Source: NORP294 sp047627915 (lineage in GTDB: Bacteria; Bacteroidota; Bacteroidia; Flavobacteriales_E; Vicingaceae). From it: a DNA stretch of 17,824 bases. The position numbers were made by a program, and so were the translations under genes. The notes beneath the pieces are model-generated. The model searched no databases. It saw only the letters and a program-made list of their open reading frames with translations, and was not told the DNA's origin. This document shows positions 7,597 through 15,544 of this stretch, piece after piece (positions within the stretch are counted from its first letter, which is position 1; each line of letters begins with the position of its first letter). Location of the stretch: contig JBLHTZ010000048.1 in assembly GCA_047627915.1 (NCBI GenBank), positions 1 through 17,824 of the forward strand, read 5' to 3'.

Positions 7597-8031
7597 TTAT
7601 TTAACACCTGTAGATCCAAATCCTCCGGCTCCACGGTCTGTATCATTTAATTCTTCTACTTCGACCCACTCAGCTTGCTCATGGGCAGCAATTACAATCT
7701 GTGCAATTCGTTCTCCATTTTCAATTACAAAGGTTTCTTTCGATAAATTCACTAAAATGACTTTAATCTCGCCGCGATAGTCAGCATCGATAGTACCTGG
7801 TGAATTTAATACTGTTATACCATGTTTGAACGCTAAACCGCTTCTTGGTCGCACTTGAGCTTCATAACCAATTGGAATTTCCATAAAAAGTCCTGTAGCA
7901 ACAACTACTTTTTCAAGAGAAGCAACACTTATAGGTGCTTCAATATTCGCTCGTAAGTCAACTCCCGCAGAGGCTGTGGTGCCGTAGCTTGGTAAAGTAT
8001 GCTGGGATTTGTTTATAATTCTAATTTTCAT
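7597..8031 (-). CDS. dut: dUTP diphosphatase (dUTPase)
   Basis: This homotrimeric enzyme splits dUTP to dUMP and pyrophosphate, keeping uracil out of DNA and supplying dUMP for dTMP. All five conserved motifs are present in 144 residues: AGVDLRA (22-28), PRSGLA (62-67), GTIDADYRGE (79-88, with D82 and Y85 at the substrate site), GERIAQIVI (106-114) and the mobile C-terminal RGAGGFGSTG (133-142). The length is usual. It lies 22 nt after the flippase stop and 66 nt before the nucleotidyltransferase start, within the minus-strand run. Confidence 0.97.
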   Translation of the reverse strand: MKIRIINKSQHTLPSYGTTASAGVDLRANIEAPISVASLEKVVVATGLFMEIPIGYEAQVRPRSGLAFKHGITVLNSPGTIDADYRGEIKVILVNLSKETFVIENGERIAQIVIAAHEQAEWVEVEELNDTDRGAGGFGSTGVK

Positions 8032-8053
8032 GTAGATAAAATTACTTTGCAGC

Positions 8054-9541
8054 CTACGAAATTAGGGCTTTTTTAGGTTTTTCTAAAACGAAAATTATAG
8101 AAAGAAAAAGAATTAAAATCAAGCTATTAACGCCAAATTTCAAAATGGATTCGCTTTCTAAATTTAAAAGTGTCGAAATCCAATAAAAACCAAAGGCAAC
8201 ACCCAAGTAAAAGAAAATGGACTTTAGTGAGTAATTTATTTTATAGTGCTTTTGACCGAGCACGTAGGAAACTGCCGCCATACTAAAATAACATGCAAGG
8301 GTTGCCCAGGCGGAGCCTGTATAGCCTAGTCTTGGTATCAATATTATATTTAAAACAATGGTAATAACTGCGCCCATAACAGCAATATATGCACCGTACT
8401 TTGTTTTTTCATTCAACTTATACCAAATGGATAAATTGTAGAATATTCCAAAGAAAATATTGGCAAAAAGTAAAATGGGAACGATGTTCAACCCATTCCA
8501 ATAGGCTTCGTTATTTACAAAATACTTTAATTGATCTAGGTATAACATTACTCCGAGAAAAATAATGGAGCAAACGATTACAAAGTACTTCATAATCAAG
8601 GCGTACGTCTCTTTTGCATCTTTTTCTTTTTCGTTTGAAAAGAAAAAAGGTTCAGCAGCATAACGAAAAGCTTGAATGAATAAGGAAATAATAATGGAGA
8701 GTTTATACACTCCTCCATAAATTCCTACTTGCTCTTTTACTTCGTATAAGCTCATTTGATCCAGCAAGAGCCATTTTAATAAAATTCTATCAGAGGTTTC
8801 ATTGATAATGATGGCAACAGAAGCAATAAGTATGGGGCTACTGTAGATCAGCAGTTCTTTTAAAAGAGGTTTATCGAAAACCAATTTTGATCTAAAAAAA
8901 GCAGGAGTAAGCAATAAGAACTTAACAATGCTGGCAAATAGGTTTGCAATAAACACGTAACCAATTCCAATTTCCGAAGAATAAAAATTATCAATTAGAA
9001 AATTGGATTCACCATTTTCAAAAGCCGTCATACAGTAGCCGATCCAAAACCAGTTTAGCCCAACATTTACGATGATATTGCATACATTGACGGAAACAAA
9101 GCGCATTGCTTTGTTTTCGATTCTTAGTCGAGCTAAAGGAATGGAAGATATTGCATCTAGGCCAACAATAAATGCAAACCAAATAACATATTCATGATTA
9201 TCGGAATACTTTAGAAAGTCAGCAACCTCATGCGAAAAAAAAGTGGCTAGGAAAATGAATAGCGTAGTACTGCCAAATAAAGAAAGAATTACGGTACTGA
9301 AAACATTATTATTCGGGTCCTTGCTTTTTGTTTGAAATCGGAAATATGCAGTCTCCATTCCATAGGTCAATAAGACAACTAGAAAGGATACATACGCATA
9401 CATTTCAACAATCTCACCATACTCACTGGGTAAAAACTTTGAGGTATGAAGAGGCACGAGGAAATAGTACAGCAGTCTCCCAACAATGCTAGGTAGGCCA
9501 TAAATTGCAGTTTGCCCTGCTAGTTTTTGCAGTGCCTTCAA
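8054..9541 (-). CDS. polysaccharide flippase, Wzx/MATE-type
   Basis: This is a 495-residue integral membrane protein with about 14 hydrophobic segments. The first spans 12-33, starting at TAIYGLPSIVG, then 44-67, 80-102, 118-139, 147-169, 192-215, 229-250 and so on to the end at about 485. This number and the short N-terminal motif fit the polysaccharide biosynthesis/MATE superfamily (Wzx-like flippases), which move lipid-linked oligosaccharides across the inner membrane. The exact substrate is unknown. No polymerase or ligase (Wzy, WaaL) is seen in the window, so this need not be a full O-antigen locus. It starts 35 nt after the enoyl-CoA hydratase stop. Confidence 0.9.
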   Translation of the reverse strand: MKALQKLAGQTAIYGLPSIVGRLLYYFLVPLHTSKFLPSEYGEIVEMYAYVSFLVVLLTYGMETAYFRFQTKSKDPNNNVFSTVILSLFGSTTLFIFLATFFSHEVADFLKYSDNHEYVIWFAFIVGLDAISSIPLARLRIENKAMRFVSVNVCNIIVNVGLNWFWIGYCMTAFENGESNFLIDNFYSSEIGIGYVFIANLFASIVKFLLLTPAFFRSKLVFDKPLLKELLIYSSPILIASVAIIINETSDRILLKWLLLDQMSLYEVKEQVGIYGGVYKLSIIISLFIQAFRYAAEPFFFSNEKEKDAKETYALIMKYFVIVCSIIFLGVMLYLDQLKYFVNNEAYWNGLNIVPILLFANIFFGIFYNLSIWYKLNEKTKYGAYIAVMGAVITIVLNIILIPRLGYTGSAWATLACYFSMAAVSYVLGQKHYKINYSLKSIFFYLGVAFGFYWISTLLNLESESILKFGVNSLILILFLSIIFVLEKPKKALIS

Positions 9542-9576
9542 ATGAAATGTTTTGGTTGTAGATCCAAAAGAGGAGT

Positions 9577-10353
9577 TTAGTTGTTCGGAAAATTTGCCTT
9601 TCGTTTTTCTAAGAATGCGCTAGTTCCTTCTTTGAAATCTCCGGTTGCAAAGCAATTTGCAAATTCCTTTATCTCAGTTTCAAAACCATTTTCTCCGTCC
9701 TTATAACCACTATTTACAGCCCTTATTGCAGCGGCAATAGCAACAGATGAGTTTTTTGACATTTTTTCACAAATCTCTAAGCATTTATTCATCAAATCAG
9801 CTTGCTCAACTACATGGTTTACTAAACCACACTGTAAAGCTTCGTCAGCTTTCAACATTCCTGCAGTGAAAATTAATTCAAAGGCCTTTCCTTTTCCTGC
9901 TAATTGTGCTAAACGTTGCGTTCCTCCATAACCGGGAATAACTCCTAAGCTAACTTCTGGCAACCCCATTCTAGCATTCCCTGAGGCCACTCTAATATGG
10001 CAACTCATGGCTAATTCTAAACCGCCACCAAGAGCAAAGCCGTTCACTGCTGCAATTACCGGTTTGTTAGACTTTTCGACTAAATCAAATAAAATGTCCT
10101 GTCCATTTTTTGCCAATTCGTGAGCCTCTTCTGCTGAAAAATTATTGAACTCAGAAATATCTGCACCTGCAACAAAAGCTTTTTCACCAGAACCGGTTAT
10201 CACTATTGATTTAATGGAATTATTGGTGCTAGAAGCTGTAATCGCTTCACTCAACTCTTTAATTGTCGCTCTATTTAACGCATTTAATTTATCCGGTCGA
10301 TTAATGGTTATAATTTGGGTAGTTCCTTTAAGGTCGATAAGTAAATTAGACAT
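9577..10353 (-). CDS. enoyl-CoA hydratase (crotonase family)
   Basis: This 258-residue crotonase-fold enzyme should add water across trans-2-enoyl-CoA in fatty-acid or branched-chain breakdown. The oxyanion loop AGAD (62-65) and GGG (109-111) are intact. Both catalytic glutamates of true hydratases are present, E113 in GGLELA and E133 in LPEVSLG, with the PGYGGTQRL stretch at 140-148. A longer open frame back to 10461 runs inside the kinase gene and has no family support. The ATG at 10353, 37 nt after the kinase stop and next to a perfect -7 box, is the likely start. Short-chain specificity is probable from length alone. It may be transcribed both from its own promoter and from the kinase. 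Confidence 0.93.
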   Translation of the reverse strand: MSNLLIDLKGTTQIITINRPDKLNALNRATIKELSEAITASSTNNSIKSIVITGSGEKAFVAGADISEFNNFSAEEAHELAKNGQDILFDLVEKSNKPVIAAVNGFALGGGLELAMSCHIRVASGNARMGLPEVSLGVIPGYGGTQRLAQLAGKGKAFELIFTAGMLKADEALQCGLVNHVVEQADLMNKCLEICEKMSKNSSVAIAAAIRAVNSGYKDGENGFETEIKEFANCFATGDFKEGTSAFLEKRKANFPNN

Positions 10354-10373
10354 AAATGTAATTTTGTTTACTA

Positions 10374-10381
10374 CAAATTTA
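10374..10381 (-). promoter_or_regulatory. -7 box of the enoyl-CoA hydratase operon
   Basis: TAAATTTG on the minus strand is a perfect TAnnTTTG element, ending 20 nt before the start codon, in the short gap after the kinase gene. No good TTG is seen 17-23 nt upstream, so activity may be weak. It would allow the hydratase-flippase-dut-envelope run to be expressed separately from the kinase. Confidence 0.45.
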
Positions 10382-10390
10382 ATTGAATTC

Positions 10391-13300
10391 TCAGGCTTTT
10401 GGTAATTCGATTCGGAAAGTTGTTCCCACATTCTCAGTAGAAGTGAATGTGATTTTACCATTCATCTGGTCGACAATGCTTTTTGACATGGCTAGGCCTA
10501 ATCCTGTTCCCGATGACTTGGTGGTAAAATTCGGCTCAAAGATTCGTTCTGCCTGTCTTTCAGTTATTCCTGTTCCATTGTCGCTAATCCTTACTAAATA
10601 ATAGTTTTCAAGATCTTCAATGAACACCTTGATTGCTGGGCTTTCTATATTTTCGGTAGCCTGAACCGCATTTTTAATCACATTGTTGAAAACCCTAAGT
10701 AATTGATCTTTGTCTCCCATGATAACAGCAGAAGTTAAATTTTCAGGCACTTCTAGCTTTATTAACAAAGAATGTGCGTACAGCTCTACTGCATTTTTCA
10801 AAATGGGGATAACATCTAATAGTTGAAGTTCCTTGCTCGGTAATTTAGCAAAAGAAGAAAAGGCCGTAGCGATGTTACTCAAGGTCTCAATTTGTTCAAC
10901 TAGGGTAGTGGTGGTTCGTTCTATCCGTTCTTTTAATTCAGTGCTGTCCATGTTTACTGAACGCTGGAGGTGTTGAATACTAAGCTTCATTGGTGTAAGT
11001 GGATTCTTAATTTCATGAGCCACCTGTTTTGCCATCTCTCGCCAAGCTACTTCTCGCTCATTTTTCGCTAACTCTTCAGCACTTTCGTTCAATTCGATGG
11101 CAATGCGATTGTACTCCTGTACCAAGGCGCCAATTTCATCTTTGCTGCTCCATTCAATTAGTTCAATATTAGACCCTAGTTTCAGTTTAGAAATTTGTTG
11201 ACGTATGAGCAACAAAGGCTTTGAAAGCTGATTGATCAGTAAGACAGAAATAAGCAAAGCCAGCGCAAATATTCCAACATAGATATTTAAGGTAGAGACC
11301 AGAAAGTTAGATATTTCCTTCTCCAAAGCTCCTTGTTTAGCGAAATAGGGCAGGTTTAGGTAGCCAATTACTTCATTGTCGAAATTTTTAAAAGGAATAT
11401 AAGCTGACAGGTAGCTTAGCTCTCCAATTGTTTCTTCTTGAACCCATTGAGCTTTATTTTTATTCTGCAATGCAAACAATGCTTGGGGGTTCATACGTTT
11501 ACTTTTAATTCCTTTGTCAAATAACTCAGCACGAGAGGTCGCATAAAGTTCCCCTCTAGTCGTGTATAAGTTAATGTCAGAATAAAAAACATTTGAAAAT
11601 TTGACTAAATAGGCAGTAACGTAATCGGTTAGTTCTTCAGCTAAAAATTCTTCAGCACCTATTTTAGATTCTAGCTCAAGATTCACGGAACGCAGTTTCT
11701 CTTGCAGCGTCGTTTCGTTCTTCGCCTGATATTGTTTTTTGATGTAAAAAGTTGTTCCCCAAGCTAGAAAAATCAAAGAGGTTAAAATCGAACCGATTAA
11801 GAATAGTTGAATCTTAGTGGAAAAGTCGTGAACACTTAATTTCACGTGAAAGGGAAAGTACTTTAAACCTATTGCAGCAGGCAGAAAACAACAACTGGTA
11901 ATCACTAAAATATAGGCCAAAGAGGTCAGAAAGTCATAAAAACTATATTGTTTTCGACTAAGCAAAATGGTTACATTCTTATCTTTTTGATAGGCAAAAT
12001 GCTGATGGTCTTCAGAAGGATATTGATAAAAGCTTCTTTGACCTAGTTCGCTTATTTTTAACTGCGTAGAAAAGTTATAACCTCCAGTTTTGTAAACTAA
12101 TTTCTTTTCATTGTAAACCGCAAAAGAATAGTCGTCAAGTGATAGCGAACTTACTTTCGTTTTTTCATCAATTAATAATTCAGGATACCCTTCATTTTCA
12201 TTCAGGTAAACGGTACTAAACTCAATAATTAGCTTTCTTAAAACACTGTCTCCTAAAATTGGAATCTCGGCAATGTAATCTATTCTACCAGCATAATTAT
12301 TGAGTTGAAATAAATTGGATGAACTGACTCTGCTTCCCTCTAATCGAAGTCTGCGGTTGAAATAATTCCAACAGTCTGTTTCTTGTCCATCCGCCAACAA
12401 TAAGTCTTCTTTAGCGCAGAGCACAAAACTGATTTGATATTTTTCCCAGTATCCATTGAAATAGGTATCAAATAAATACTGATCTATTTCTTCCTGTTTG
12501 TTCCAATAATTGTTTGCCTGGTTTTGGAGGTACTGATCTTGCAAAATTTCTTGTTGAAGACCATTAAACATAAACTCGGCAACGGGGTCTCGCTCTTCTG
12601 CTAGTTTTTCAGCAATGTGTTTTTGTTGTAACTGTTTTCGTTCTTCAATCGACTTACTGATAGAAAATGAAATAACACTGCTTACATAGATTAACAATAA
12701 TAGAACTACAAAAATATTTTTAGAAGAACTTTTATGATTTCGAAATGCAAATAGTAGCACGATTGGAAGGATCCAGAACAGTTCGAGTTTAGCTGAACTT
12801 ACTAGCAAAGAAGCAAGAATTGACAAGGTAAAGAAGCCTGCAATAAACCAATTGTAATTTTTTGAATTGAACGTTTCGGCTGCTAAAGAAAAGGCTAGAT
12901 CAATTAAAATTAAATTACAGCATACAAGCAATGAGAAAGAAACAAAAGCGATAATGCTCAAGTAATTTAAATTAAAGAGGTTGTTGAAGTTAAAATTGAT
13001 TTGCGATGAATAAACACTCTCATGAAATACTCCAATTGTGATGAGACTTAATGCGATTGATGCTACCTGAATAAAAACACTTAACAACACACTTTTTGTT
13101 AAGCTCAATGAAACCCGAAGTTGATAGAGAACATAGAACAAGAGAAGCACGTGAAAAAGTAAGTCCCCAAGACTAGGCACTGCTTCATTTATCGCAAAGA
13201 ACTTCGGTTGAAAAAGCAGGAGTTCATAAAAGATAGAAGGGAGTTGAAAAAATAACAACAACCTTACCCCAAAAGCTAAAAAAATGGAGACAAGTAATTT

Positions 13301-13957
13301 GTTTGATTTTAATGTGGAGGGAAAGATGTAAAAGATGAAGTAGATACTGATTAGAAACAGAAAAATGAAAAAACCAAGGACTGAATTGGAGGTTTCATGG
13401 TTTTTAAAATTGACATAGAAGTCAGGTTTTGAGCCATCAATACTAACTGCTGAATCTCCACCTGTTAAATTGATGGAACTTAATGCAGGGAAATCTAGTT
13501 TTTTTGAAAAACTATTTTGAAGTGACTTATTATTAATTGGATAACGATATTGTAAAAGGTTTAGACAATATAGAGTGTTGTTATCTGATTGAATTTTAGT
13601 CTTTAAGTAGATTGCATTTGAAGAGATAATACAACTTTTGTTTGAGTTTAATTCTTTTCTATCAAATGTAGAATGATCATCTGTCCAAAAGATTAAACTG
13701 TCATCTTCGTAAACCAAAAATGTTTTTTCATTTTTATTGAAATCATACTTTGGGTTAAACTCCGCTCCGTTTTCAAGTTTAGTTTTTAGCTCCGCTAAAT
13801 CTGTTTCTGCTTTCTGTTGCATGGAAATCACCAACTCTTGAATCTTCTCAGCTGTTTTTGCATTCGACAGTTGAAATATTGGCGGCAGAACGTAGCAACT
13901 AACTAAAAACAGAAGTCCTATACCTAGAAGATAAAGCGATTTAAATTGCTGCATCAT
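10391..13957 (-). CDS. large multi-pass sensor histidine kinase, NtrY-like
   Basis: This is a 1188-residue inner-membrane sensor kinase. Hydrophobic segments lie at about 8-28, then a soluble loop to 190, a cluster of about eight helices (192-433), a second soluble loop (434-675), segments at 676-698 and 714-738, a third loop (739-887) and a last helix at 888-909. A HAMP-like linker (about 909-960) follows. The HisKA region has phospho-acceptor H981 in HEIKNPLTPM, the form typical of NtrY kinases. The ATPase domain shows the N box (N1092 in NNVIKNAVQ), D126-type G1 box (D1126 in SDNGTGI) and G2 GTGLG (1150-1154). No receiver domain is fused and no response regulator is in the window. Two ATGs lie in tandem at 13957 and 13954. 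The signal is unknown. Confidence 0.9.
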   Translation of the reverse strand: MMQQFKSLYLLGIGLLFLVSCYVLPPIFQLSNAKTAEKIQELVISMQQKAETDLAELKTKLENGAEFNPKYDFNKNEKTFLVYEDDSLIFWTDDHSTFDRKELNSNKSCIISSNAIYLKTKIQSDNNTLYCLNLLQYRYPINNKSLQNSFSKKLDFPALSSINLTGGDSAVSIDGSKPDFYVNFKNHETSNSVLGFFIFLFLISIYFIFYIFPSTLKSNKLLVSIFLAFGVRLLLFFQLPSIFYELLLFQPKFFAINEAVPSLGDLLFHVLLLFYVLYQLRVSLSLTKSVLLSVFIQVASIALSLITIGVFHESVYSSQINFNFNNLFNLNYLSIIAFVSFSLLVCCNLILIDLAFSLAAETFNSKNYNWFIAGFFTLSILASLLVSSAKLELFWILPIVLLFAFRNHKSSSKNIFVVLLLLIYVSSVISFSISKSIEERKQLQQKHIAEKLAEERDPVAEFMFNGLQQEILQDQYLQNQANNYWNKQEEIDQYLFDTYFNGYWEKYQISFVLCAKEDLLLADGQETDCWNYFNRRLRLEGSRVSSSNLFQLNNYAGRIDYIAEIPILGDSVLRKLIIEFSTVYLNENEGYPELLIDEKTKVSSLSLDDYSFAVYNEKKLVYKTGGYNFSTQLKISELGQRSFYQYPSEDHQHFAYQKDKNVTILLSRKQYSFYDFLTSLAYILVITSCCFLPAAIGLKYFPFHVKLSVHDFSTKIQLFLIGSILTSLIFLAWGTTFYIKKQYQAKNETTLQEKLRSVNLELESKIGAEEFLAEELTDYVTAYLVKFSNVFYSDINLYTTRGELYATSRAELFDKGIKSKRMNPQALFALQNKNKAQWVQEETIGELSYLSAYIPFKNFDNEVIGYLNLPYFAKQGALEKEISNFLVSTLNIYVGIFALALLISVLLINQLSKPLLLIRQQISKLKLGSNIELIEWSSKDEIGALVQEYNRIAIELNESAEELAKNEREVAWREMAKQVAHEIKNPLTPMKLSIQHLQRSVNMDSTELKERIERTTTTLVEQIETLSNIATAFSSFAKLPSKELQLLDVIPILKNAVELYAHSLLIKLEVPENLTSAVIMGDKDQLLRVFNNVIKNAVQATENIESPAIKVFIEDLENYYLVRISDNGTGITERQAERIFEPNFTTKSSGTGLGLAMSKSIVDQMNGKITFTSTENVGTTFRIELPKA

Positions 13958-14006
13958 GTGAACTTACAATAATTAAGCCTTAGTTTTAAGGTGACTTATA
14001 AAAAAA

Positions 14007-14014
14007 CAAATATC
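14007..14014 (-). promoter_or_regulatory. possible -7 box of the kinase gene
   Basis: GATATTTG on the minus strand matches 7 of 8 positions of TAnnTTTG, 50 nt before the kinase start, with a TTG 23 nt upstream. A 5-bp hairpin (CCTTA/TAAGG, 13978-13991) would lie in the leader. The rest of the 195-bp gap to the phosphoribosyltransferase stop at 14153 shows no gene and no convincing terminator. Confidence 0.3.
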
Positions 14015-14152
14015 AACATTCAAAATACTATATTTTCCAATGAAAAATATACCTCAGAGGAAGTTTGTACTGACTTTCCGGAAGAAAGATAGAGTAAGAT
14101 ATGGAAGAAGTTAGATCTTATTCAAGCAAGGGAACCTGTTCTATTTAAGAAA

Positions 14153-14656
14153 TCAAATCAAGAAGGCCGAATAGTTCTCCTTTTCAAAAGTTACTTCTAT
14201 GCGCTCTTTCATAGTTGTAGCGAGATTCATACCCAAGTAATTTGCATGAACGGGGAAACGTTTGTAGCTTCTATTTACTAGAACCGCTGTTGACAGTTTT
14301 TTGACAGGAGCCACTAGAAAATGTTTCAACCCATACATCATGGTTTTACCCGAATTCAATACATCATCTACCACAATTATGACTTGGTTCTTAAAATCTT
14401 TCGCTTCTAATCCAAGGGTTGTTTCATTGATGATCGGATTCTTTTTATCAATTTGTAGTTCCTGTAATACGATTTCGAAATTAGAAATTGATTTAAGCTG
14501 CTTTGCAAGCAATTCGGCGAATATGAAACCGTTATTTGCTATTCCTGCAATGATCAACTTTTTCTCCGTGTAGTTGTCTTCATAAATTTGAAAGGCAATA
14601 CGAGTTATTTTTTGCTCTATTTGCTGATGAGTTAAAATTTGAGTCTTGTTTTGCAT
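14153..14656 (-). CDS. PyrR-like phosphoribosyltransferase
   Basis: This is a 167-residue type I phosphoribosyltransferase. The PRPP-binding signature VVDDVLNSGKT lies at 95-105, and the IIAGIANNG segment (35-43) forms the preceding loop. The C-terminal half, with LVNRSYKRFPVHANYLGMNL (126-145), follows the layout of PyrR, in which a dR-x4-P-x-x-x-Y-x-G-x-N stretch occurs. PyrR of Bacillus both regulates pyr mRNA and has weak uracil phosphoribosyltransferase activity. Here no pyr gene or leader is nearby, so a salvage enzyme role is at least as likely. It starts 36 nt after the methyltransferase stop, so the two are probably co-transcribed. Confidence 0.85.
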   Translation of the reverse strand: MQNKTQILTHQQIEQKITRIAFQIYEDNYTEKKLIIAGIANNGFIFAELLAKQLKSISNFEIVLQELQIDKKNPIINETTLGLEAKDFKNQVIIVVDDVLNSGKTMMYGLKHFLVAPVKKLSTAVLVNRSYKRFPVHANYLGMNLATTMKERIEVTFEKENYSAFLI

Positions 14657-14692
14657 AGCGTCGTTTCTAAAAACTAAAATTAAGCCTTTCGG

Positions 14693-15271
14693 TTATTTCT
14701 TTTCGGCCAATAAAAACAATTCCCTTCCAGACCTGGGTTTTATTGAATTGAATGAATTTCCAAAATGAACGAAGTTAAAATATTCATCAAAATAATCATG
14801 GTATTCCTCTTTACTTCCGCCAAATGGGGGGTGAGTGTCATTTAATTCCACAGACCACAGCAAACCCATTAATTTGCCTTTTGGCAACAACAATTCATGT
14901 ACTTTTTTAGCATAAGCTTGACGATGCGATGGAAGAATAGCACAGAAAAACGTTTGTTCTACGATTAGGTCGTATTGACCCGAATGTTCAAAAAAGTTTT
15001 CCTCTATTAGATGTTTTTTTGGGAAAGACGGATGTTCAGCACTAAAATTATGAAGTGGAGAAGGAGCGAGGTCCAATAAAAAAACATTCTTAAACCCCCT
15101 CTTATGCAAATAAGAAGCTTCATGTCCTTTTCCGCAACCAGGAATTAATATTTTAATTGTTTTGTCCGTTAATTGGTCAAAGTACTCTTTCAAAGGTGTA
15201 CTTATTTTACCAATGTCCCAACCAGTGTCTTCATTTTGATAACGCTGTTCCCAATCTGCTACTGGCTCCAT
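14693..15271 (-). CDS. TPMT-family SAM-dependent methyltransferase
   Basis: This is a 192-residue cytoplasmic class I methyltransferase of the thiopurine S-methyltransferase family. Visible features are the N-terminal W7-EQRY and TGWDIG (16-21) of the family, the SAM-binding motif IPGCGKGHE (43-51), D67 at the end of the second strand, and EQTFFCAI (105-112), typical of the bacterial subgroup. Bacterial members often methylate sulfur, selenium or thiol compounds; the real substrate here is not known. The start at 15271 fits the family, with no longer in-frame ATG of note. It is the first gene of the minus-strand run leading to the phosphoribosyltransferase and kinase. Confidence 0.9.
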   Translation of the reverse strand: MEPVADWEQRYQNEDTGWDIGKISTPLKEYFDQLTDKTIKILIPGCGKGHEASYLHKRGFKNVFLLDLAPSPLHNFSAEHPSFPKKHLIEENFFEHSGQYDLIVEQTFFCAILPSHRQAYAKKVHELLLPKGKLMGLLWSVELNDTHPPFGGSKEEYHDYFDEYFNFVHFGNSFNSIKPRSGRELFLLAEKK

Positions 15272-15544
15272 AAATATGATTTAAGCTGTAATGAATAATT
15301 CGTAGTGTAAGATTACCGAATTCCCTGTAAAATTCTGGAAGCTATTGGCAGAATTCATGGCCGATTAAAACTGTCTTTAAATAAATTCAACATATCGTTG
15401 GAACAGCATAATTCTAGCATAATATATCTATTAGGGTACGAAAATAAGTTTTTAAAACGTTATTTATCAGAGATGTAATGTATGTTTAGTTTGTTTCAAA
15501 TCAATTATATTAAATTATTTCAACTCAATATTTAACCACTCTGT
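15272..15544. other. 273-bp noncoding gap with inverted repeats
   Basis: No gene is seen between the lipoprotein stop and the methyltransferase start. Two structures stand out. A 7-bp perfect inverted repeat, AATTCTG/CAGAATT, lies at 15331-15355, upstream of the methyltransferase. An AT-rich hairpin of 11 bp with one bulged G lies at 15442-15465. The latter lies about 80 nt past the lipoprotein stop and could end that transcript weakly, but no long U-tract follows. No perfect TAnnTTTG box was found for the methyltransferase gene. Confidence 0.5.

Noticed and set aside
10354..10461. N-terminal extension of the enoyl-CoA hydratase into the kinase gene
   Set aside because: The extra 36 residues are antisense-free but lie inside the kinase coding region and lack family similarity; the ATG at 10353 with a nearby -7 box fits better.
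10145..10601. Two plus-strand open frames (10145-10405 and 10383-10601)
   Set aside because: Both are antisense to the hydratase and the ATPase domain of the kinase, which carry clear catalytic motifs.
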